From positions 1,488,001 through 1,552,000 of the forward strand of contig NZ_CP151275.1 of assembly GCF_038235435.1 (NCBI RefSeq): 64,000 nt of DNA, read 5' to 3'. Each line of letters begins with the position of its first letter. Within the stretch, counting starts at the first letter, position 1. The notes beneath the pieces are model-generated. The model ran no database searches. It had not been told where the DNA came from and saw only the letters and a program-made list of their open reading frames with translations. This DNA comes from Niveibacterium sp. SC-1. GTDB taxonomy: Bacteria; Pseudomonadota; Gammaproteobacteria; Burkholderiales; Rhodocyclaceae. The position numbers were made by a program, and so were the translations under genes. Positions 18,045 through 25,628 of the stretch are shown in pieces.

Positions 18045-18734
18045 ATGGCTGAGCGCAAATCCGCGGTGAAGGCGCAAGAAGGTGAGACCGTCTCGCGGGC
18101 CAGGCAAGGGAAGGAGCCCGCAAGCAGCGCCGCGCCATCCGAGGCCGTGGCCAAGGCCCCCACGCGCTCGCGTGGCCACCTGCGAGTGGCCACGCTCCTG
18201 GATGCGGCCGCCACGGCCTTCGCCGAGAAAGGCTACGCCGCGACGACGATGACCGAGATCGCCCTGCGCGCGCAGTCCTCGATTGGCTCGCTCTACCAGT
18301 TCTTCCCGACCAAGGAACAGGTGGCGATGGCGGTGGTGGCGCGGCAGGCGGACGCGCTCTTCGCGCGGCTGGACGAGATCGAGGCAAGCGCGCCGCAGTC
18401 CGATGTCGAGCGCCTGGCCCACACCCTGTGCGGCACGTTGATCGCGTTCCGCGCGGCGCATCCGTCCTTCGCCTTGCTGATCGAAACGCCCGGCGCGCCG
18501 CCGGAGAACACGCTGGCCGTGCGCACCCGCATGCGCGAGCGACTGGCGGACATCCTGCGGCACAAGGCGCCGCAACGCAGTCGCGCCGAGCTCGACGCGA
18601 TCGCGGCGGTCACGCAACAGGTGATGAAGTCGGCGGTCGCGCTCAACGCCGAGCCGCAGGCGCGCAAGCGCAATGCGGCGCTCGCGCAGCAGCGCACGAT
18701 GCTCGCGCGCTACTTCTCAGACGTCCTCGCCTGA
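18045..18734 (+). CDS. TetR-family transcriptional regulator
   Basis: A cytoplasmic repressor of about 229 residues. The TetR DNA-binding domain runs over roughly residues 45-95: LLDAAATAFAEKGYAATTMTEIA and SSIGSLYQFFPTKEQ match the helix-turn-helix signature. The C-terminal ligand domain is not assignable to a known ligand. The ATG at 18045 is chosen because GGAG lies 6 bases before it; an in-frame ATG at 18030 lies against the operator with no Shine-Dalgarno. A lysine- and alanine-rich 40-residue tail precedes the HTH. Divergent from the isochorismatase gene with two palindromes between, so it likely controls that gene and itself. Confidence 0.85.
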   Translation: MAERKSAVKAQEGETVSRARQGKEPASSAAPSEAVAKAPTRSRGHLRVATLLDAAATAFAEKGYAATTMTEIALRAQSSIGSLYQFFPTKEQVAMAVVARQADALFARLDEIEASAPQSDVERLAHTLCGTLIAFRAAHPSFALLIETPGAPPENTLAVRTRMRERLADILRHKAPQRSRAELDAIAAVTQQVMKSAVALNAEPQARKRNAALAQQRTMLARYFSDVLA

Positions 18735-18790
18735 CGAGGCCGCCGCCGGCGATCGGCGGGCGGCCATGCGTTTCAACGCGTCCCGGGGTC

Positions 18791-19291
18791 TCAGCGACGC
18801 GGATTGCGGGCGAAGACCACCGAGAGGGTGATCACCGCGCAGATGGCGAACCAGATCACCGCCCAGTTGGCGATAGACAGGCCAAGGAAGGTCCAGTCCA
18901 CTCGTGAGCAGTCGCCCGAGCCGGCGAAGATCTTCGGCAGGGCCTGGCCGAGCGGGAAGGAGTTGATCAGGTATTCGAGGTCCGGCCCGCATTCGAGGAA
19001 CTTGGGCGGGAACCACTGCAGCCAGCTCTGGCGCACGCCGATGCCCAGGCCGATGAGGCCGGCGAGGGTAGACAAGGCCGCGAGCGTCTTCTGGCCGCCC
19101 AGGGGCAGGCGCAGCGTCGCGCCGATCAGGGCGAAGAGCGCAACCGCGACGAAGGCATAGCGCTGCATGATGCACATCGGGCAGGGCTCGACATGCTTCC
19201 ACTGCTGGAGGACCACACCGAAACCGAGCAGGCCGATGCAGATCAGGGCGACCGCGCCCAGGCGTTGGCGGGGAGAAAACTTTGCGAGCAT
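18791..19291 (-). CDS. dsbB: Disulfide bond formation protein DsbB
   Basis: A 166-residue inner-membrane protein with four hydrophobic helices that reoxidises DsbA and passes electrons to quinone. The two periplasmic cysteine pairs are visible: CPMC in the first loop (EPCPMCIMQRY) and a second pair formed by LECGPDLEY and GSGDCSRVDW. QRYAF after the first pair is typical. The start at 19291 (MLAKFSPRQR) gives the family length; the frame is open far upstream without conserved sequence. It is transcribed away from the divergent MDR reductase at 19488. Confidence 0.93.
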   Translation of the reverse strand: MLAKFSPRQRLGAVALICIGLLGFGVVLQQWKHVEPCPMCIMQRYAFVAVALFALIGATLRLPLGGQKTLAALSTLAGLIGLGIGVRQSWLQWFPPKFLECGPDLEYLINSFPLGQALPKIFAGSGDCSRVDWTFLGLSIANWAVIWFAICAVITLSVVFARNPRR

Positions 19292-19487
19292 GGAAAGGTC
19301 TGTGCAGGGGTTGAGGTGATGGGTTGAAGCGAGGACTTCAAACGGGGCCGCGCCAGCATGAGTTGGCCTGCGGCGCAGAGTTTGTCTGAAGACAAGATCG
19401 CGTGCATCTGGTTTCCCGCTCGGCGCGTCGGACGGATGTCCGGTCGATCGGCGTGCGCGAACGGCGCGAACACGAGGAGACACTTTC

Positions 19488-20483
19488 ATGAGCATGATCC
19501 GGGCGCAATACGACCGTCGTGGTACGCCTCCGCAGGATGTGATCCGGCCGATCAGCTTCGAGCCGCCCAAGCTCGAACCGGGGCAGGCGCTGGTCGAAGT
19601 GCTGGCCGCGCCGATCAACCCTTCAGACGTCCTCACGCTCACTGGCGAGTACGGCATCCTGCCGCCGCTGCCGGCCGTGGGTGGCAGCGAGGGCGTGGGG
19701 CGCGTGGTCGAACTCGCGCCCGACACCCAGGGGCCGGCCGTCGGGCAAACCGTGCTGTTGCCGGCGGGCTCGGGCACCTGGACCACGCACCAGGTCGCCG
19801 ACGCGGCACGCCTGATCCCGCTGCCCAATGACGCGGACCCGCTGCAGCTGTCGATGATGACGGTGAATCCGCCGACCGCCTTGCTGTTGCTCCGCGAATT
19901 CGTGAGCCTCTCGCGCGGTGACTGGGTGATCCAGAACGCCGCCAACTCCGGGGTTGGCGGCTATCTGGCGCAGATCGCCGCGCTGAACGGCTATCGCACG
20001 GTGAATGTGGTGCGCCGCGCTTCCGCGATTGAAGGCGTGAAAGCCCTTGGCGGCGATGTCGTGCTGGTGGATGGCGACGATCTCGCGGAGCGGGTGAGTG
20101 CAGCGACCGGCAAGGCGCCTATCCGCCTGGGCATCGACGCGGTGGGAGGCGGTGCGAGCGCTCGCCTGGCGGAATGCCTGGCCGAGGGCGCGACCCAGGT
20201 GAGCTACGGCGCCATGAGCGGCGAGGCCTGCCAGCTCTCGCCGCGCAGCTTTATCTTCCAGGACATCCACTTCCGCGGCTTCTGGCTGGCGCGCTGGTTC
20301 CGCACGGTCGAACGCGACCGGCAGGTCGCGGTGCTCGGCGAGGTGGCGCAGCTGCTGGCGAGCGGCAAGCTGCGGGCGCGGATCCAGGCGACCTTCGACG
20401 TGAGCCTGATCCGCGACGCGATCGCACTCGCGGCCAGCGGTGAGCGCGAGGGCAAGATCCTGATCGTGCCGCACCGCGCCTGA
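19488..20483 (+). CDS. MDR-superfamily reductase (enoyl reductase/quinone oxidoreductase-like)
   Basis: A 331-residue medium-chain dehydrogenase/reductase. An N-terminal GroES-like domain contains APINPSDVLTLTGEYG and PAVGGSEGVGRVVE; the Rossmann half has NAANSGVGGYLAQIA, an NADPH-binding AxxGxxG variant. No structural or catalytic zinc ligands are visible, so it is a zinc-free reductase. The N-terminal pattern resembles 2-enoyl thioester reductases (ETR1/MECR) as well as quinone oxidoreductases, and I cannot choose between them. The ATG at 19488 lies behind GAGGAGAC at 19472-19479. It converges on the XRE regulator gene. Confidence 0.8.
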   Translation: MSMIRAQYDRRGTPPQDVIRPISFEPPKLEPGQALVEVLAAPINPSDVLTLTGEYGILPPLPAVGGSEGVGRVVELAPDTQGPAVGQTVLLPAGSGTWTTHQVADAARLIPLPNDADPLQLSMMTVNPPTALLLLREFVSLSRGDWVIQNAANSGVGGYLAQIAALNGYRTVNVVRRASAIEGVKALGGDVVLVDGDDLAERVSAATGKAPIRLGIDAVGGGASARLAECLAEGATQVSYGAMSGEACQLSPRSFIFQDIHFRGFWLARWFRTVERDRQVAVLGEVAQLLASGKLRARIQATFDVSLIRDAIALAASGEREGKILIVPHRA

Positions 20484-20497
20484 GGCGCCCTGGCACT

Positions 20498-21343
20498 TCA
20501 GGCGATTGCAGCGGCGATCGCGCGCAAGCGTTCGCCGCTGAGGGCGTCGGCCGGGAGGAAGGCCTCGATCACGAGTTCGGAGAGCGTGACCTCCAGCGCG
20601 GTGCCGAACACGGTGGTGGTGGAGAGCAGGCTCACTTCGCCTGCTTCGGTCTCCAGGCGCATCGGCACGAACACGTCCGCATGGCTGTGTTCGCGCGGAC
20701 CGGGAAGCGAGGGCGCGGGATAGCTGCAGAGCTCCTCGAAGAGCGATTGCAGCGTCGGGTCGGGCGCGAGTTCGAGCTGGCGTGCGACGCGCATCAGCAT
20801 ATGGCTGCGCCATTCGGCGAGATTGCGGGTGCGCGGCGCGAGGCCCTGCGGATGCAGCGAGAGCCGCAGCGCATTGACCGGCGGCTCCAGCAGGAAGGGC
20901 GCCACGTCGGCGAGCACATGCTGCACCGGGCGATTGGTCGCAAGGATGTTCCAGTGGCGATCGACCGCCAGCGCGGGGTAGGGCTCGTAGCCGGCGAGCA
21001 CGGCCTGCAGCGCCCCGCGCACGGACTCCAGGCGCGGGTCGTCGAGGGAGCGCTCGGCGTACATCGGCGCGAAGCCGGCCGAGACGAGCAGGCGATTGCG
21101 CTCGCGCAGGGGGATATCAAGCTTGTTGGCAAGCCGCAGCAGCATCTCGCGGCTGGGTTGCGCGCGCCCGGTTTCCAGGAAGGACAGGTGGCGCGCCGAG
21201 AGGCCGGCGTCGAGCGCGAGTGCGAGCTGGCTCAGGCGTCGGCGCTCGCGCCATTCACGCAGCATCTCACCGACCGGGCGGCGCTCGGCGGCGGAAACAG
21301 GTGGATGCACAGGGCGTGTAGCAGGAAGCGGCTGGGTACTCAT
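20498..21343 (-). CDS. XRE-type regulator with MmyB-like ligand domain
   Basis: A 281-residue regulator. Residues 20-80 form a helix-turn-helix of the XRE type (LREWRERRRLSQLALALDAGLS, then RHLSFLETGRAQPSREMLLRLA). The remaining 190 residues match the MmyB-like ligand-binding domain: LAVDRHWNILATNRPV, a VNALRLSLHPQGLAPR segment and a C-terminal STTTVFGTALEVTLSELVIEAFLPAD. This domain is thought to bind fatty-acid-like ligands. The start at 21343 (MSTQPLPATR) follows AGGAA. It is divergent from a small membrane-protein gene across an 8-bp palindrome. Confidence 0.87.
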   Translation of the reverse strand: MSTQPLPATRPVHPPVSAAERRPVGEMLREWRERRRLSQLALALDAGLSARHLSFLETGRAQPSREMLLRLANKLDIPLRERNRLLVSAGFAPMYAERSLDDPRLESVRGALQAVLAGYEPYPALAVDRHWNILATNRPVQHVLADVAPFLLEPPVNALRLSLHPQGLAPRTRNLAEWRSHMLMRVARQLELAPDPTLQSLFEELCSYPAPSLPGPREHSHADVFVPMRLETEAGEVSLLSTTTVFGTALEVTLSELVIEAFLPADALSGERLRAIAAAIA

Positions 21344-21399
21344 GGCGGCGAGTTCCTGAAGGACCGTGACGACATGATAGGACTGCCGCCCTGCCGACC

Positions 21400-21420
21400 C
21401 GATTACCCCGGAGGTAATCG
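21400..21420. promoter_or_regulatory. Palindromic operator between the XRE regulator and membrane-protein genes
   Basis: CGATTACC and GGTAATCG form a perfect 8-bp inverted repeat with five bases between. It lies midway between two divergent starts (21343 and 21485) and is the natural site for the XRE protein. Confidence 0.6.
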
Positions 21421-21484
21421 ACCCGCCGACCGGGGCCCGGCACGCTGGACTCACCCGATCAACGTTCCGCGAAGGAGTCCTGCC

Positions 21485-21922
21485 ATGTCCTCACGTTCCG
21501 CCGTACTCGCTGCCGGTGAAGCCACCGCGGTACCCGCTTCCTCCCGCCTGCTGCGCCAGGCCCTGTGGGTGGACTTTGCCTTGAGCGGCGCCTCGGCCCT
21601 GATGCTGGTGGCCCTGCCGGGCCTGTTCGCGCGCCTGACCCTCCTGCCCGAACCCTTGCTCCTGCATGCCGGGCAGTTCCTGATCGCCTGGAGCGCGGTG
21701 CTGTTCTGGATCCTGCGCCGGCCGCTGCCCAACCCGCTGGCGGTGTGGGGCGTGATCGCGGTCAACCTGGTGTGGGTGCTGGAATGCGCGCTCTTGCTTG
21801 AGGGTGACCAGATCGCGCCGAACCTGCTGGGCGAGGGCTATCTGCTGCTCAACATCCTCAGCGTGTCCGCCTGCGCGGCGGCCGAGTTCTTCGGCCTGCG
21901 CCGGGTGCGTGCAGGAAGCTGA
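21485..21922 (+). CDS. Small membrane protein of unknown function
   Basis: A 145-residue protein with four predicted transmembrane helices (around residues 22-45, 55-75, 85-105 and 115-135) and a short basic C-terminus ending RRVRAGS. I recognise no family with confidence. AAGGAG lies before the ATG at 21485. Its only obvious context is the divergent XRE/MmyB regulator and the operator palindrome between them, so it is probably the regulator's target; such pairs often concern short-chain dehydrogenases or membrane proteins, but no function can be assigned. Confidence 0.75.
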   Translation: MSSRSAVLAAGEATAVPASSRLLRQALWVDFALSGASALMLVALPGLFARLTLLPEPLLLHAGQFLIAWSAVLFWILRRPLPNPLAVWGVIAVNLVWVLECALLLEGDQIAPNLLGEGYLLLNILSVSACAAAEFFGLRRVRAGS

Positions 21923-21954
21923 GCAAGACCCCGCGCCCGGATGGTGTTGGCCGT

Positions 21955-22983
<1,029 letters not shown>

Positions 22984-23040
22984 CGTGACCTCGTGTTCCT
23001 CGCGCGTGTCGGACGACGCCAACGGTACCTCAGTGCCCGC

Positions 23041-24084
23041 TCAGCCGGCGGGTGTCGGGCCTGCGACCAGCGGATATCCACCCTCGCGCCAGGCCTTCAT
23101 CCCGCCATCGAGCGCGAGCGCGCTGCCAAAGCCCATCTCGCGCAGGGTGGCCGCCGCCAGCGTCGAGATCAGGCCCAGCTCGCAGCAGAGCAGGATGCGA
23201 CGCGTGGGGTCGGGCAGTGCCTGGTTGATCCGTAGCTCGATCTGGCCGCGCGGGATGTGCATCGCGCCGGGTACGTGGCCGCTCTCGTAGGCATCCCGCT
23301 CGCGCACGTCGAGCACGATGAGGTCGGTCCCCTGGTCGACCTGGGCACGCAGGTCATCGAGCGACATGAAGGGCACCTTGGCGCCTGCTTCGGCGAGCAG
23401 TTGTGCCACCGACTTGCCGCCGCTCATGTTCACCCGCAGCGCTTCGGTCAGGTGGGTGGGCATCGAGAGGTTGAGGCTGTTCATCATCTCGACGAAGGCG
23501 ACCGGGTCGCGTACCTGCAGGCGTGGATTGCTCGCGAGTTCCTCACCCAGGGTGGTGCTGCCGCGGCCCTTGTAGTCGTGCGCGGGGAAGACGCGCAGCG
23601 CGGGATCGAGCGTGAGCAGATGGCCGAAGAGGCTGTCGTGGAGCGCAGCCGGATCGCCGGTGGGCAGGTCGGTACGGCCGGTGCCGCCGATGAGCAGGGT
23701 GTCGCCGGTGAAGATGCGGTCCTCGACCCGCAGGCACATCGAGTCGCGGGTGTGGCCGGGCGTGTGCAGGGCCGCGATGCGCATGCGGCCGACCATGAGC
23801 ATCTCGCCATCGCCCAGATGCAGATCGACGAAGGGCGCACGGCTGCTCCGGTGCATGACCACCGGCGCGTCCAGGCGCTGCGCGAGCTCGCGCGTGCCGG
23901 AGAAGTGGTCGGCGTGGGTGTGGGTGTCGATCAGGTAGCGGATGCGCAGGCCGTCGCGCGCGGCCAGCGCAAGGTAATGGTCGATCTGGCGGATCTCTGG
24001 ATCGATCAGGACTGCCGAACTGGTTTCGTCGCAGCCGACCAGATAGGACTGGCAGCCTCCGGTGGCGATCTGTTCGAAGATCAT
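23041..24084 (-). CDS. Persulfide-dioxygenase-like MBL hydrolase fused to rhodanese
   Basis: A 347-residue fusion. The first 230 residues are a metallo-beta-lactamase fold of the ETHE1 type: THTHADHFSG metal motif, HTPGHTRDSM, TGDTLLIGGTGRTDL and FPAHDYKG. The last 100 residues are a rhodanese domain (VLDVRERDAYESGHVPGA, active-site loop LLCCELGLIS). ETHE1-type enzymes oxidise glutathione persulfide to sulfite with iron, and fused rhodanese domains move sulfane sulfur, so a cytoplasmic sulfide-detoxification role is likely. The rhodanese loop lacks the usual arginine. It is a single gene; no sulfide:quinone oxidoreductase is nearby. Confidence 0.87.
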   Translation of the reverse strand: MIFEQIATGGCQSYLVGCDETSSAVLIDPEIRQIDHYLALAARDGLRIRYLIDTHTHADHFSGTRELAQRLDAPVVMHRSSRAPFVDLHLGDGEMLMVGRMRIAALHTPGHTRDSMCLRVEDRIFTGDTLLIGGTGRTDLPTGDPAALHDSLFGHLLTLDPALRVFPAHDYKGRGSTTLGEELASNPRLQVRDPVAFVEMMNSLNLSMPTHLTEALRVNMSGGKSVAQLLAEAGAKVPFMSLDDLRAQVDQGTDLIVLDVRERDAYESGHVPGAMHIPRGQIELRINQALPDPTRRILLCCELGLISTLAAATLREMGFGSALALDGGMKAWREGGYPLVAGPTPAG

Positions 24085-24205
24085 GGCGCTTTTCTCCGCA
24101 CGCTGAGGGCCGGGCGATTCTGCGCGCAGGCCCCTTCGCGTGCGTGACGGTCATGCGGGAAATCGCGGCCGCGGCGTGCTTCAGCGCACGCCTTGTGGCG
24201 CAGCT

Positions 24206-24501
24206 TAGGGCCCGTTCTCATTCACCCCGCCGGAGCGCGTTGCGTGTCCTGGCCTCGCGGGCAAGGCGCGCGACGCCGGCAAGGATGGTGTCCTTGCCAA
24301 GGAGCCGAGTCAGGCAACCGAGGCAGATCCGCGGGGCCAGGACGCGCAACCCTTCGGGCTCGGAGAATTCGCCCCCATTGCTGTGCGCGGTGGTCATTGA
24401 GGGCTCGTCGCAAGGGGGCCGCCCTTGCTTCCTCGCCACGCCTTGCACTGGGCGCGAATTCTCGCGAGCGCGCCCGCCAGGGTGAGTGAGAACAGGCCCT
24501 A
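24206..24501. mobile_element. MITE-like element with 22-bp inverted ends and TA flanks
   Basis: The ends (24206-24229 and 24478-24501) form terminal inverted repeats, TAGGGCC-GTTCTCA-TCACCC with about three mismatches, bounded by TA on each side as in Tc1/mariner or IS630 relatives. Inside, 24237-24260 pairs with 24329-24350 around a perfect 8-bp hairpin (24278-24285 with 24291-24298), and 24363-24372 pairs with 24454-24463. No transposase is encoded. The right end provides the stop codon of ybiB. The element is therefore a non-autonomous miniature transposon inserted at the 3' end of that gene. Confidence 0.7.
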
Positions 24502-25488
24502 GCGCACGCCAACGCCCACGGCGACCATGGCGCGGGCATGGGTCAGCGTCTTCGCATGCCCGGTGGCGACAAAGCAGGCGGCGAGCTGGCTGGCGAGCGG
24601 CAAGGGGGTGGGGCGGCGGCCGTCGAGCATGTCCTTGATCAGTCCGGCGACGGCCTCGATGTCGGTCGGGTCTTCGCGCAGCGGCGTGCCGTGGCCGGGG
24701 TAGGGGTCCTCGTCGTAGAGCACTTCGGCTTCGCCGCGGCGGAACCAGGTAATGCGCGGCCGGCGCTCGGGGTTGGCGTAGGTCTCGCCATCGGTCGCAC
24801 GCATGAGCAGCGCATCGCCCGCACTTTCGGCGACCAGATCGGAGAGGCGGTCGAGCATGCTCGTGTCGCTGGAGCAGACCAGGCGCACGCTCTGCCCGGG
24901 GAAGGGGTCGAGCAGGCGCGCGAGCTGGTGTCCGACATGGCGTGAGCCGAACTCGCCGCGCAATTCCAGCAAGGCGCCCAGATCCGGGTTGAGGAGCTCC
25001 ACCGGGAGCACGGCGAGATTCTTGAGCGCGAGCGTCTCTTCGGCCTGCGCGATGCTGGTCACCGCGACATGGCCAAGTTCTTCGAAGACCCTGAACGAGG
25101 GCGGACGCTCGCCGCCCTGCGGGCCACCACCGAGGCCGCCGTGCACCAGCACGGGAACGCCGGCGCGCGCGAGCCGGATGGCCAGTGCGGGAATCAGGTT
25201 GGGCTGGTAGTTGTGCGGGGAATAGCTGGGGATGACGGCGACGCGGGCGGCCCGGGATGGTGCAGCCATGCGCCGCGTGCGTGCGGAAAGGGCCGCGGCG
25301 AAGCCGCTCAGTTCGTCAGGCGTTTCGCCCTTCCAGCGCAGCGCCATCAACAAGGCGCCTAACTGCACCGGCGTGGCCTCGCGGCTGAGGAGGGCGCTGA
25401 AGAGTTCCTGCGCTTCGCCGCGGGTGAGGTCCTCACACGCGGCGGGCCCGCGCCCGATCTTGGCAAGCGCGGTGGTGATTGTCATCAC
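24499..25488 (-). CDS. ybiB: YbiB/TrpD2-like DNA-binding protein
   Basis: A 329-residue homologue of E. coli YbiB, a protein with the fold of anthranilate phosphoribosyltransferase that lacks the normal enzyme activity and binds nucleic acid. The TrpD-like N-terminus (DLTRGEAQELFSALLSREATPVQLGALLMALRWKGET) is followed by the phosphoribosyl-binding region, here VHGGLGGGP. It lies just downstream of nasA, an association common in nitrate-assimilation clusters of betaproteobacteria. Its last codon is followed by a TAG whose bases are shared with the end of the MITE-like element, so the native C-terminus may have been altered by that insertion. Confidence 0.87.
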   Translation of the reverse strand: MMTITTALAKIGRGPAACEDLTRGEAQELFSALLSREATPVQLGALLMALRWKGETPDELSGFAAALSARTRRMAAPSRAARVAVIPSYSPHNYQPNLIPALAIRLARAGVPVLVHGGLGGGPQGGERPPSFRVFEELGHVAVTSIAQAEETLALKNLAVLPVELLNPDLGALLELRGEFGSRHVGHQLARLLDPFPGQSVRLVCSSDTSMLDRLSDLVAESAGDALLMRATDGETYANPERRPRITWFRRGEAEVLYDEDPYPGHGTPLREDPTDIEAVAGLIKDMLDGRRPTPLPLASQLAACFVATGHAKTLTHARAMVAVGVGVR

Positions 25489-25628
25489 TCAGGATCTCCT
25501 GGCTGCGTTCAGTGTGTGCACCCCGGCTCTGGCCGGGGCGGGAGGCGGCCTCATGCCGCCTCGCTACGCCAAGTGCAATTCCCGTACCACCGAAACTACG
25601 CACGGCGAATGTCCGCCATATGTCCCGA

